A DNA stretch of 64,000 bases from Paraburkholderia dioscoreae (lineage in GTDB: Bacteria > Pseudomonadota > Gammaproteobacteria > Burkholderiales > Burkholderiaceae). The position numbers and the translations under genes are program-made. The stretch spans positions 806,001 through 870,000 of the forward strand of contig NZ_LR699553.1 of NCBI RefSeq assembly GCF_902459535.1. Direction: 5' to 3'. Under the pieces are notes generated by a model, which did no database searches, was not told the DNA's origin, and worked only from the letters and a program-made list of their open reading frames with translations. How positions within the stretch are numbered: position 1 is the stretch's first letter; each line of letters starts with the position of its first letter. Below are positions 18,373 through 27,636 of the stretch, piece by piece.

Positions 18373-19545
18373 CTATTCCAGAAGCGCACTAAAAACATCG
18401 ACCACGCGTATTTGTTGCGTTTCGGTCAGGCCGGCCCAGAGAGGAAGACGGATCAGCCGCTTTGACTGGTTGACGGTGACCTCCAACGAGCCGGAAACTT
18501 TCCCATACCGTTGCCCGCCAGGAGATGAGTGAAGGGGAACATAGTGAAATACGGAGCCGATTTCCTGTTTTCTGTACTCGTCGAGTATGCGCTGCCGTAG
18601 GTCCTCATCTTCTACTAACACATAGTACATGTGGCCGTTGTGCTGGCATTCCGCCGGTATGACGGGGCGACGCAGCGCGCCTTTGCGCTCAAGCGGTTCG
18701 AGAAGCACATGATATCGCTCCCAGTTCGCGACGCGGGCGGCGGTGATTTTTTCGGCACCTTCCAACTGTGCCCAAAGATAGGCGGCGGTCAATTCACTCG
18801 GTAGGAATGAAGAGCCGACTTCCTGCCAGGTGTATTTGTCGACTTCTCCGCGGAGAAAGCGGCTGCGATCTGTACCTTTCTCGCGGATTATTTCCGCACG
18901 CCTTGTGAGGGTGGGATCGTTGACCAGCAGGGCGCCACCCTCGCCCGAAATGATATTTTTTGTTTCGTGAAAACTGTAGGCTCCGAGGTCGCCAATGGAA
19001 CCCAGGCCGCGGCCTTTGTAGGTGGCCATGACGCCCTGCGCCGCATCTTCGACGACTTTGAGTCCGTGACGTTGGGCGATTGATACGATCGTGTCCATTT
19101 CGCATGCCACCCCGGCGTAATGCACCGGGACAATCGCGCGGGTTCGCGACGTGATCGCCGATTCGATCAATCGCTCATCGAGATTCATGGTGTCCTTACG
19201 GACATCCACGAAAACAGGCACGCCACCGCGCAGCACGAACGCGTTCGCCGTCGAGACGAACGTGTATGAGGGCATGATGATCTCGTCACCGGGCCGGATG
19301 TCCAGCAACAAAACCGCCATTTCGAGTGCGGCGGTGCAGGAGTGAGTCAGTAGTGCTTTGCCGGCACCGCTTCTTTCCTGCAGCCATTTGTTGCAACGTC
19401 CCGTGAAGGAGCCGTCGCCGGCAAGCTTTTTATTGAAGTGAGTTTCCGCAATGTACTTCAATTCGTTGCCCGTCATGGCGGGTGTATTGAAGGGAATGCG
19501 GTTCTCGTTTACCTCGATTCCAATTTGCGGCGTAGATCGACTCAT
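18373..19545 (-). CDS. wecE: dTDP-4-amino-4,6-dideoxygalactose transaminase
   Basis: A 390-residue PLP-dependent DegT/DnrJ/EryC1 enzyme. Family signatures line up closely with E. coli WecE as I know it: LTHSCTAALEMAVLLLDI, MPSYTFVSTANAFVLRGG, VPVHYAGVACEMDTI, VEDAAQGVMATYKGR and SFHETKN with the PLP Lys near residue 196. WecE aminates dTDP-4-keto-6-deoxy-glucose, the RmlB product, with glutamate to give dTDP-Fuc4N. Start 19545 has GGGGTAAA upstream; a Met six codons earlier is possible. A 7-bp hairpin (18348-18354 with 18362-18368) lies right after the stop but has no T-run. The substrate assignment is well supported by rmlAB in the locus. Confidence 0.92.
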   Translation of the reverse strand: MSRSTPQIGIEVNENRIPFNTPAMTGNELKYIAETHFNKKLAGDGSFTGRCNKWLQERSGAGKALLTHSCTAALEMAVLLLDIRPGDEIIMPSYTFVSTANAFVLRGGVPVFVDVRKDTMNLDERLIESAITSRTRAIVPVHYAGVACEMDTIVSIAQRHGLKVVEDAAQGVMATYKGRGLGSIGDLGAYSFHETKNIISGEGGALLVNDPTLTRRAEIIREKGTDRSRFLRGEVDKYTWQEVGSSFLPSELTAAYLWAQLEGAEKITAARVANWERYHVLLEPLERKGALRRPVIPAECQHNGHMYYVLVEDEDLRQRILDEYRKQEIGSVFHYVPLHSSPGGQRYGKVSGSLEVTVNQSKRLIRLPLWAGLTETQQIRVVDVFSALLE

Positions 19546-19704
19546 GAATAGTTTACCCCACATGATCGAGAATCAACGGTTCTCGCTGCCACACATAGTT
19601 GAGTCTCAAAGCTGCCAGTCTTCGAGACACCGCTTTCCGGCAAACTCGCCAGGTGTTTCAAGAAGCAAGGTGCACGAGCGCGCCTGCTGTATATCCCGTT
19701 AGCG

Positions 19705-22140
19705 TCACACCTGGTCCGTCTCGCTGAGCGTGCGCGTGTACTGCGCGGCCTGCTCGTAGCTCCTCCAGTTGCTGGCCCGCTTGGGGATCGCATTGAAGAC
19801 CGATCCCAGAAGCCGTCCCCCCGCGCGCCGCAGTTTTTTGACCGTCTCTGAAATCTCGTCTTCGCTTTGCATGCCGGAGCGAAGCACAAGGACAGTCGCG
19901 CCGGCGTGCGGTGTCATGATCGCCGCGTCAGTCACGACCAGGAATGGCGGAGTGTCGACCAAAACGAGATCGAACTGCTGGCTTAACTGATCAACGACCT
20001 GTTTGAAGTCGTGCATCATCAACAGTTCTGACGGGTTGGCGGGGTAGGCGCCGCACGAAATAAAGGAGAGACCGCGAACGCCAACGGACCGAACGGCGTC
20101 TGCGCTGCGGAGCTTGCCCTGAAGAACCTCGGACAGGCCGCCGCGATTGGATTGCTTGAAAAAGGAGGCGAGATTGCCTCGACGCATGTCGGCATCGATG
20201 AGCAGAATGCGCAAGCCGACTTCGGTAAGCAGTATGGAGAGATTGGCCGCCACAAAACTCTTGCCTGTGGATGGACTCGGACCAGTCAACATCACAATGT
20301 TGTTCTTTTTGTTCAGGCGATCGCGACACACCTGCGTGCGTACTTCACGCAGCGCCTCGACTGACGGCTCATGCGGCAGCCGGCTGGCGAGAATCCGCGC
20401 GGCCGTGTCGCGCGCTAGCCCTCGGGTGAACGCGGCACTCGACGACTGTGCGTCGAGCGAGTCCGGCGCCAGTGAATGCGGATCGGGCAAGCCAGGTACG
20501 TCGTCGTTGCGCCCGGATACCGATTCCTGCGAGGTCTGCACCGCTGTTTCATTTTCCAGTTGAGCCTGTTGCCGGCTGAACAGTACTTCGCCGAGGACCG
20601 GCACATCCAGCCGGCGCTCGACGAAGAGCGGGTCGGTGACGCCGGTCGTTGCATAGCGCCTCAACACAATGAAGAACGCGCCGATGAAAAAGCCTAGCCC
20701 ACCGCCCGCGAAGATCACCAACGGCCGGTTCGGCTTGATCGGCCGATAAGGCTTCATCGCATCATCGACAATGTGCGCGCCACCGGTCGCGCTTGCACGG
20801 CGTACGGAAAGTTCCTCGGCCTTGCTGACCATACCCAGATAGATAGTTTCCGCCACCTTCGCATCGCGGGTGAGTTCGGCGTTGCGCCGCTCTGAAGTCG
20901 GCATGCTGACGAAGCGGGAGTCGAAGGCGCGTTTTGCATCAGCCAGTTGGGCGAGCTGCGCATCAATCGTTTTGACCTGCTGACTGTTTGGCGTGAAGAG
21001 CGAAGCGGCCTGAGTACGCTGCAGTTGCAAGGCGGACGTGCGCTGCTGTAGCTCGATGCTCCCCTGCAGATAGGATTGCGCTTCGGTCGTCGGGCGCATT
21101 GTCTCGGTTGACGATTGATAGTCGCTCAACGCCTGTTCGGCACTCGTGAGGTCCCGTTTTAGCCTCGGCAGCTCGCCCTGTATGAACTCAAGTGTTTTCG
21201 TGTCGTTAAGCTGACGACTGGAAACCGCAGAGGCGATGTACTGCTGGGCAACCGCATTGGCGACATTGGCTGTCAACTCTCTGTCTTTCGACGCAAACGA
21301 GATCTGGACGATGCCGGTGTCTTTGGTAACTTCAGCAATCTTGAGTTGGCGTCGCAGTTCATCAATTGCATCGAGTGCATTGCGGTGGGTCACCGTGAAC
21401 TGGGTGCCAGGCCAGGCGATGAGCTCCTTGACCGTAATTGACAGCCCATCCGGCATGGTCACTGGCTTTCCGGTCTCACCGCGTAGCAGGATGTCTCCGT
21501 TGGGTGCGCGAAGCTCGTACTGTCCCTTCTCAAGAGCAATCAGTTCGAGAGGCTTCTCTTCGAGATACGCTGGCACGTTGAACGACGGGATCTCGAGCCG
21601 TTCACCGCCCCAGGCGAACGAACTGAGTCCGAACCACGGTTTCGCGGGATGGCCGGGATAGGCGAATTGCTCGGCGAAACGTCCGAGGATAGGGACGGCA
21701 TGCGGTTGCACGTCGACATCGAACTGAAATTGGCGAATCACCGGCTCAAGGACGGAACGGCTTTGCATTAGCGAGATCTCCGCAGCAGTCGCTTGCGTGC
21801 CCGGTTGCTGCTGCGCCGTGCCATCCTGGCGCGAAATACCGAGAGCATTCTGATCTGGCGGGGCGGGGGGGTCGACTCGCACGACGACGTCGGCAGAGTA
21901 CGTTGGTGCGGAAAGGAAGGCGTATGAAGTCGCGAGGGTCGTCGCTACCGCGACGAATGCGAGGAGTGTCCAGATATGATCTCGCAGCAGATGGAGCATG
22001 TCGCGCAACGAAAAATTACCCTCGTCGTTGCCTGCCCGAGACGATCCAGAATTGAGAATATGGGTGTTCAAAGGCGCCATCTCCGAGGTTCGGGGTAACC
22101 AGCTTCTCGATGGTGCGACGAGCTTCGCCGCGTCGATCAT
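19705..22140 (-). CDS. Polysaccharide copolymerase with BY-kinase domain (Wzc/ExoP/BceF type)
   Basis: An 811-residue inner-membrane protein. Near residue 60 lies TM1 (IWTLLAFVAVATTLATSYAFL) within a Wzz domain; a long coiled-coil/GNVR-type periplasmic part runs to TM2 (PLVIFAGGGLGFFIGAFFIVL) near ~485. The C-terminal ATPase has Walker A GPSPSTGKSFVAANL, Walker A' ILLIDADMRRG and Walker B LVLVDTPPFLV. Such proteins set chain length and cycle by tyrosine autophosphorylation. The C-terminal tail has only two Tyr after WRS, fewer than the usual cluster. No Wza-type export protein or Wzb-type phosphatase is in the window. The start could be 22140 or 22080; AAGG before 22140 favours that. Confidence 0.93.
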   Translation of the reverse strand: MIDAAKLVAPSRSWLPRTSEMAPLNTHILNSGSSRAGNDEGNFSLRDMLHLLRDHIWTLLAFVAVATTLATSYAFLSAPTYSADVVVRVDPPAPPDQNALGISRQDGTAQQQPGTQATAAEISLMQSRSVLEPVIRQFQFDVDVQPHAVPILGRFAEQFAYPGHPAKPWFGLSSFAWGGERLEIPSFNVPAYLEEKPLELIALEKGQYELRAPNGDILLRGETGKPVTMPDGLSITVKELIAWPGTQFTVTHRNALDAIDELRRQLKIAEVTKDTGIVQISFASKDRELTANVANAVAQQYIASAVSSRQLNDTKTLEFIQGELPRLKRDLTSAEQALSDYQSSTETMRPTTEAQSYLQGSIELQQRTSALQLQRTQAASLFTPNSQQVKTIDAQLAQLADAKRAFDSRFVSMPTSERRNAELTRDAKVAETIYLGMVSKAEELSVRRASATGGAHIVDDAMKPYRPIKPNRPLVIFAGGGLGFFIGAFFIVLRRYATTGVTDPLFVERRLDVPVLGEVLFSRQQAQLENETAVQTSQESVSGRNDDVPGLPDPHSLAPDSLDAQSSSAAFTRGLARDTAARILASRLPHEPSVEALREVRTQVCRDRLNKKNNIVMLTGPSPSTGKSFVAANLSILLTEVGLRILLIDADMRRGNLASFFKQSNRGGLSEVLQGKLRSADAVRSVGVRGLSFISCGAYPANPSELLMMHDFKQVVDQLSQQFDLVLVDTPPFLVVTDAAIMTPHAGATVLVLRSGMQSEDEISETVKKLRRAGGRLLGSVFNAIPKRASNWRSYEQAAQYTRTLSETDQV

Positions 22141-22591
22141 TGGACACCGGCCTTGTGACTCGCCCAAGGCCGAAATTGGTACATGGATTCATATTGGTTC
22201 GACGAATCAGGGACTCGGATTTGATGTCGTTGTCCAGTCCGCCACTCACTGATTCGTCGCAGCCGCGCTCATTGACGCGGCCTCGGACAAGTGTGATATG
22301 AATACCGCCTTTCCTACTTCTCGGTCTGTGGTTTAGCGCACGTTGTGCCACGCTGGTTCCGTTAAAGTAGGTAGGGACGCGTAGAGTTTTTTTGTTGCAA
22401 TAGCGGCATGGCAAGATTGGCTTTAATGCCACGTCATATTTGCCGGATTTGGTAGTTAACCTCGCCGTAGTCCGTGCCATTCGCCCCCGGTTGTGAAGAT
22501 CTGCGCGCTTCCCATGCCCGGACTGGCTTGCGGGCGGGCTGGGTGAATGCGGTCCCCACGAATATGATCACGACAGCGAGGCTTCAGTCAG
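22141..22591. other. Divergent intergenic region between copolymerase and glycoside hydrolase genes
   Basis: About 450 bp between divergent genes, so it should hold promoters for both strands. It contains a TGGCA/TGCCA inverted repeat (near 22407-22429) and an AT-rich run around 22388-22396 (GTTTTTTTG). I could not define a sigma-70 or sigma-54 promoter with confidence. No gene is supported. Confidence 0.4.
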
Positions 22592-23713
22592 ATGTTGAAA
22601 CGGTCAATCGCAATAACCGCTGTCTTTTGTGGAATAGCAATCAGTCTCGCGATTGCCACTGTCGTTCATCTGAGGGAAGGCAAATGGTCGGGCTCGATTC
22701 TGGAAAACTCACTTGCCGCTGATAGGCCATTCGACGTTCCGGTCATGGCGACGCCGCAGATTCCGTGTTCAAAAGGGCGCACGGGTGTTTTCTATGGAAT
22801 CGTGGGCCATGTCCAACAGGGCGGTATCTATACGGCGCGTAGCTACGAGGCGCAGATTTCCCAACTACGCGAGCTTGGCATGACGATTTACGCACAGGAC
22901 GTCGGTGACAAAGCCGCGGCAGAAAAGGTCGCGCAACTCGCGCGGTTAGCAGCGGCACGATGCGTTGGCATACTGCCGTTGATCATCACACCGGACGTGC
23001 AGGCGAATTTGAACGAATCAACGGCTTACGCGCAAGGTCACAAACTCGGAGTGGACGCAGCTACGGCGTTGAAGGGCCTTGTTTCGTATTACCAGGTGGG
23101 CAACGAATTCGACAATGACGTGATCCTGAACGAGGCGAGCGGGGACTATCCTTCCCATTACGACAATGCAAAGTATCAGAAGGCACGTGGTGCGATTCGA
23201 GGCATGATCAGCGGCATCAAGGAAGTCCAGCCGTCTGCGAGGATATTGCTCGGCTCGCTAAGCTGGCTGCACTATGGCTTTTCAGACATGTTAAGAGACG
23301 GTACTGAACCGGATGGGAAACGGGACAGTTCAAAAGTCGTGGAGTGGGATATCACCGCCTGGCACTGGTACTCGGAAATGAGCCCGAATCGGGCTTCGTC
23401 GCTCCCGCAGCCCGATATTCTGAAACACGTATTGACGCATTTAAGTACGCAATACCGGAAACCAATCTGGATTACGGAATTCGGTGTGCGACCGGATTAC
23501 TCGGGTGGCGATCCGGGCGCCTACCTGGTAGGACAGGACGGACTTGCCGGTTTCGTTGCAAATGCTAAAAAGTATGGAATCCAAAATGTAACGCTATATC
23601 AACTCTACGATCAACCGGATGAAAAGTATGGTCTGATCTACGGTGATGGTGTCAGGCCGAAGCAGCGTTTCGACCAGGTGAGGAATTTTATTGAAGCACA
23701 CCCAATGCCCTGA
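22592..23713 (+). CDS. Secreted/membrane-anchored glycoside hydrolase, clan GH-A-like
   Basis: A 373-residue protein. Residues ~5-25 are a signal anchor (IAITAVFCGIAISLAIATVV); the rest is a TIM-barrel-like domain. YYQVGNEFDND has the Asn-Glu pair of clan GH-A acid/base residues, WDITAWHWYSEM a strand-end motif and PIWITEFGVRPDYS the likely nucleophile Glu. ATLYQLYDQPDEKYGL-like sequence closes the barrel. It is a clear paralogue of the protein at 25567-26727 (shared FYG.GH.QQG, GMTIY, VGNE, RGAIRGM, TAWHWY, TE.GVRP). In polysaccharide loci such hydrolases trim or release the polymer in the periplasm. Substrate unknown; GH39- or GH128-like enzymes are the closest shapes I can name. Confidence 0.75.
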   Translation: MLKRSIAITAVFCGIAISLAIATVVHLREGKWSGSILENSLAADRPFDVPVMATPQIPCSKGRTGVFYGIVGHVQQGGIYTARSYEAQISQLRELGMTIYAQDVGDKAAAEKVAQLARLAAARCVGILPLIITPDVQANLNESTAYAQGHKLGVDAATALKGLVSYYQVGNEFDNDVILNEASGDYPSHYDNAKYQKARGAIRGMISGIKEVQPSARILLGSLSWLHYGFSDMLRDGTEPDGKRDSSKVVEWDITAWHWYSEMSPNRASSLPQPDILKHVLTHLSTQYRKPIWITEFGVRPDYSGGDPGAYLVGQDGLAGFVANAKKYGIQNVTLYQLYDQPDEKYGLIYGDGVRPKQRFDQVRNFIEAHPMP

Positions 23714-23728
23714 GTATGCGTCGCAGTA

Positions 23729-24835
23729 TCAAATTTTCTGCAGCTCGGTCAGGAGAATTTGTGCGCTCGTTTGCCAGCGGTATTTGCCCGCATGAAGATG
23801 GCCACGGTGGCGTAGATCGGCTCTCAGCTCGTCGGAATAAAGCAGGGATTTCAACTTGACCGCGATATCGTCGGACGAGTACGGGTCGCAATAGAGCGCG
23901 GCGTCTCCACACACTTCGGGCAATGCGGCCGCGCTTGCTACCAGGGTGGCGCAGCCGTTCTTCATTGCTTCGAGCGGCGGGATCCCAAACCCTTCGTAAA
24001 TTGATGGATACACGAAGCAGCGAGCATGTTGATAGAGTGCCTTCAATTTGCTGTCGCTCACGTAACCGACGTACTTGATATTGGGGGCGATATTCGAAAT
24101 ATCCTCGATTTTGCCGAAGATCGGGTTCTTCATACCAACGATGACGAGGTCCAGCGAAGGATCGTTGACTTGACGAAATGCTTCCACAATGCGAGCGAAG
24201 TTTTTCGTCGGATTGAGGTTGCTGACCGCAAGCACGAAGCGATTCGACGTTAGGAGATGTTCGCCCAATACGCTTTCATCGGGGTCAGTAGCGTCGAGAT
24301 GATCGGCGCCAAGCGGAACGACGCCGATTCGCGAGGCCGGCACGCCGCAATGATGGGCCAGGCGTTGGCGGGAAAAGTCGGAGTTGGTCACTATGCAGCT
24401 TGACGTACGCGCAAGGATCCAGAACATGATTCGATACCATGCACGGAAGCGCCGGGAAAAATGCGCAGGCGTGTCGAAGACGGCTGCGTCATGCATGAAG
24501 ATGACCTGATGAGGGCGGAATATCGACCCGGAGTTACTGAGATTGACGATTCGGCGGCGTCCGGCAAATAAGGGAAGCACAAACTGCTCCCAGAATAGCC
24601 CTTTACCGAAACCGATCTTCACTGTCTTTGCACCGTCCACGGGCAATATGTTGTCGCCGGGCGGGACGGCGACAGTTATGTTGCTGATCTCCGGGAGCTG
24701 CGCCATAGCAACAATCAGTTCGCGCGCAACGCGTTGTACGCCGGTCGCCTTCTGGCCTGTAAACCTCCCGTTGTAGACGAAACTTTCTGCTCCAGTGGGT
24801 GCGTCAATTGCGTTTTCCAATGCGCGTGAAGACAT
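23729..24835 (-). CDS. Glycosyltransferase family 4 (GT-B)
   Basis: A 368-residue GT-B enzyme with no membrane span. FTGQKATGVQRVARELIVAM is the N-terminal acceptor-domain start of mannosyl/fucosyl-type GT4 proteins; FVLAVSNLNPTKNFARIVEAF begins the donor domain, and YEGFGIPPLEAMKNG contains the E-x7-E motif that binds the nucleotide-sugar. It adds a sugar to the lipid-linked repeat on the cytoplasmic side. It lies between the two glycoside hydrolase genes, 15 bp from the end of the first (convergent). Donor unknown. Confidence 0.93.
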   Translation of the reverse strand: MSSRALENAIDAPTGAESFVYNGRFTGQKATGVQRVARELIVAMAQLPEISNITVAVPPGDNILPVDGAKTVKIGFGKGLFWEQFVLPLFAGRRRIVNLSNSGSIFRPHQVIFMHDAAVFDTPAHFSRRFRAWYRIMFWILARTSSCIVTNSDFSRQRLAHHCGVPASRIGVVPLGADHLDATDPDESVLGEHLLTSNRFVLAVSNLNPTKNFARIVEAFRQVNDPSLDLVIVGMKNPIFGKIEDISNIAPNIKYVGYVSDSKLKALYQHARCFVYPSIYEGFGIPPLEAMKNGCATLVASAAALPEVCGDAALYCDPYSSDDIAVKLKSLLYSDELRADLRHRGHLHAGKYRWQTSAQILLTELQKI

Positions 24836-25503
24836 ATTCCGTCCTTGGTGTCGAGACTTTCTTTATCGGTAGCTCAGATGAAGAGCCAAACAGAGAAATA
24901 GGGGTTGAAACCAGGCATCAGCGCGGCTTCTGGCCTTCGCCCGAATGCAAGCCATGAAAAAGAGCTGGTGGTGTCCGGACACTGCGCGCGATCGTATTGA
25001 GGCTTCGAATCGGGCGACGTCATTGGAACCACGGCAAGTCTTCGCGCAGGACTAGCGTACGTTGAGCAAGGTACCAGGTCGAATTAAAGCGCCATGCGCG
25101 CGGATTTCGCATGCCAAGTTCCCAAGGGTCTCAATCTGTCGCACCACGTCGGCGGCACGCTATCTTGTGCGTGACATTTCGTGATGCGGGTTCAGGAAAA
25201 ACCCTTTTGCTCTTAATCGAAGAGTGTCGCGTGTCTGACGCGGATGGGACGAGCTTTCACGTTATCGAGTCGAATAGCCCGGGTCCGTTCGGTACCGCTC
25301 ATATCGTGGAAAGGGAGTTCGACTCGTGCGCGTGTTGTAATGAGCGACGCTTGATCACGAATGGCTGTCGCTGACTTGATACTCCGTACGGATCCAAGGT
25401 CGGATTCGAGGTGAGGATCACCCCTTGGAGGCCTTTGGAAAGCCGACGGATGCCGTCAGGTGCTGACTGCAATAGCGCCCTTTGCCTCAAGTAGAGGTGA
25501 CAT
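24836..25503. other. Intergenic region between GT4 and the second glycoside hydrolase
   Basis: About 670 bp with no supported gene. Frames on both strands are short, lack ribosome sites and match no family I know. The region should include the promoter of the minus-strand GT4 gene near 24836-25000. Nothing else was recognised. Confidence 0.4.
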
Positions 25504-25536
25504 TCAAAAAGAACGCCAGCGTCGAGGCGCTGGCGT
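25504..25536 (-). terminator. Rho-independent terminator of the lipoprotein glycoside hydrolase gene
   Basis: A perfect 9-bp inverted repeat (25513-25521 with 25528-25536, 6-nt loop) is followed on the minus strand by TTCTTTTT. It lies 30 bp after the stop of the minus-strand hydrolase gene, so that gene ends as its own unit. Confidence 0.85.
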
Positions 25537-25566
25537 ATGTCCTGCTACGTACAGATCCGAATGTAC

Positions 25567-26727
25567 TTATTTTGGGTGTGAAGCGATGAAGGCCTTCACA
25601 CTCGCGTACTGCGCCTTTTTCGTTTTGCCATCAATTTGAAGCAACCCATATGAGCCGGCAGGATCATCGTACAGCTCGTACATCTGGATGGACTGCAGGT
25701 TGTACTTGGACGCCACCGACGCGTATTCGCCCATCATGGTGTTGCCGGTCAGGTAAGCCCCAGCTTGCGAGTCCGAGGCAGTCCAGGGGCGGACGCCATA
25801 TTCGGTCAACCAGATCGGCTTGCCGAATGCCTGGAGTTTGGACAGCACGTTGTAGCAGCCCGACCCGCCGCAAATGTTCTGGATGTCATCATAGTCGTTG
25901 TACCAGTGCCATGCCGTCACGTCCCAGGAGACGACTGGATGGCCCGCTGTTCCATCCGGTTGCGTACCCTGCGCGAGCATCTGGTCGAAACCCCAATGCA
26001 ACCAGGTTCCAGCGCCCATAACGATTTTGCCTTGCGTATCAACAGACTTGATGCCGTCGACCATGCCGCGGATTGCGCCACGCGCAATCATGAACTTACT
26101 GTTGACGTAATCGGTCGGAAACGTCCCGTCGTAGTTACCGGCGAGCGTGTCTGCTTCAAGCTCGTTGCCGACCTCATAGAAAGGCGCATGCATCGCTGAC
26201 GCCACCTGTTGGCCGAGCGCATATCCGGCGTTGTAAGACGCCGTTTCGTTCGCATACTCTTGCGGGGAGATGAGGAGCACCGGGTACACGGTAACGCCTC
26301 CGGCAGCCATGGTAGTGGCAATCTGCGCGAGCGCCGTCGCAGCTGTCTTGCTGGAAACGTCGCTGCGATAGATCGTCATCCCCAGATCTTGAAGCTGCGC
26401 CAACTGCGTCTGCGGGCTCGATGCGGCATAGGCGCTGCCTTGCTGGAAGTGGCCGTTCACGCCATAAAAAATCTTGCCGATCGGCGCTGTTGTCGTAGCC
26501 GGTGTGGGTGTTGCAGGCGTAGAAGGGTTGCGCTTCGCTTTATTTGCCACTGCCGTTGCGTCTTGCGGAGAGTCACCGCCACCGCCGCAGGCCGCGAGGA
26601 GAATGCTGCCGGCCATCGCAGCGCCGAGAAGGCGTGCCGTGTGCCATGACCAGATTCTCTTCAGGTGCGTCTGCCGATGAGGCTCATTGTTTCGTGAATT
26701 AGTAGTGCTTAGTTCAATGTTATGCAT
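25567..26727 (-). CDS. Lipoprotein glycoside hydrolase, clan GH-A-like
   Basis: A 386-residue predicted lipoprotein. A basic leader and hydrophobic stretch end in the lipobox LLAAC near residue 47, followed by GGGG, a flexible tether and a Thr/Pro-rich linker to ~85. The catalytic domain has FYEVGNELEAD (acid/base Glu), WDVTAWHWYNDY and PIWLTEYGVRPW (nucleophile Glu), closing with MYELYDDPAGSYGLL. It is a paralogue of the hydrolase at 22592-23713, differing in anchoring (lipidated against membrane helix) and with an extra Cys pair (ICGGSGC). It probably acts in the periplasm or at the outer membrane on the exopolysaccharide; the substrate is unknown. Confidence 0.8.
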   Translation of the reverse strand: MHNIELSTTNSRNNEPHRQTHLKRIWSWHTARLLGAAMAGSILLAACGGGGDSPQDATAVANKAKRNPSTPATPTPATTTAPIGKIFYGVNGHFQQGSAYAASSPQTQLAQLQDLGMTIYRSDVSSKTAATALAQIATTMAAGGVTVYPVLLISPQEYANETASYNAGYALGQQVASAMHAPFYEVGNELEADTLAGNYDGTFPTDYVNSKFMIARGAIRGMVDGIKSVDTQGKIVMGAGTWLHWGFDQMLAQGTQPDGTAGHPVVSWDVTAWHWYNDYDDIQNICGGSGCYNVLSKLQAFGKPIWLTEYGVRPWTASDSQAGAYLTGNTMMGEYASVASKYNLQSIQMYELYDDPAGSYGLLQIDGKTKKAQYASVKAFIASHPK

Positions 26728-27588
26728 GATCTTTAGGAGTACGAATAACAGAAAATATAGGCTTCAAATAATTGGCGAGTTTTCAGAACACCGTGCAATT
26801 CGCGTGGGTGCCCAATCAATCCCGCGTTGAAACCCGAAGGAAAGAGATAAGTCGCTACCGGCGTGCAGCATTCTGTAGGGGCGGTGCGGGGACACCGAGC
26901 CGACAAAACGGGATCGCCGTTCACTTCACCGCTAAGGCTGCCGCACCGACCTGACTCTTTGCAGGGGAAGTGCGGACGGGTACCTCGTGGCTCCGCTTGC
27001 TACGCGCAAACGTTTGCTTTCCATATGGGATGAAAGGCGCAATTTATGTAACGACGGTCAATCGCTACACGCCCTCTGCCGGCTCGGGATTTGCAGAAGC
27101 TACCGTTGCATGGTCCTCGCGCAGAGAAGGGAAACTCTTGGATGGAAGTTCGCATCAGTAAATAGTGCTTGCTGGAGAAAAGTGGGTGGGCCGCGTCAAC
27201 TCGTTGATTCTTCATACAAAAAAGAAATCTTTTGTAAAATCTACCGAAAGGGAATCCTAACATGAATAGAAAAAATGCCCAACTGAAAATTACATCAGTA
27301 ATTAGTACTTTTAACAGGGTCTGACGGCGAAATAAGAAAGTACTATTCGGACAAAGTGCGAGCGTCGTACGCCATAAGGCTATGGTGACGCTATTGATTA
27401 GCGTTACGAAGCAATGCCATTTTTGGGGTGTCGTAATTTCGCATCAAACCCGCTGTTCCCCAGGGGTTTTTGCTGAGTATGAAACTTCAGACGATTCCAT
27501 TCGCGCATCAGCAAGCTGCCGGTGCGTGGGCCGCCATGAAGCGGCCGCAGAGGAGGATGCGCGCCCTGTCGGCGCGATCAGAGAGAGG
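26728..27588. other. AT-rich intergenic region
   Basis: About 860 bp without a supported gene, markedly AT-rich from 27180 to 27450. It should contain the promoter of the lipoprotein hydrolase near 26728-26800. A 20-codon frame at 27262-27324 follows a purine-rich stretch but is too short to call. A long stretch of this kind in a GC-rich genome suggests imported DNA or decayed sequence. Confidence 0.4.
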
Positions 27589-27636
27589 GGGGCAATAAAA
27601 AAAATAAATAAAATATAAAGCGCCAATATTTTATTT
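27589..27636 (-). terminator. AT-stem terminator at the end of the GT4 gene
   Basis: An 11-bp perfect inverted repeat made only of A and T (27606-27616 with 27626-27636) brackets a short GC-containing loop. On the minus strand it is followed by a run of eight T. One arm overlaps the stop codon of the minus-strand GT4 gene. The stem is weak, but the T-run and position favour a terminator. Confidence 0.6.

Noticed and set aside
22407..22429. TGGCA-containing site as a second sigma-54 promoter before the copolymerase or hydrolase gene
   Set aside because: The GG to GC spacing is not 10 bp, so it does not fit the sigma-54 consensus.
27262..27324. 20-codon frame MNRKNAQLKITSVISTFNRV with a purine-rich stretch upstream
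   Set aside because: Too short, with no conservation or domain evidence, in AT-rich sequence where chance frames are likely.
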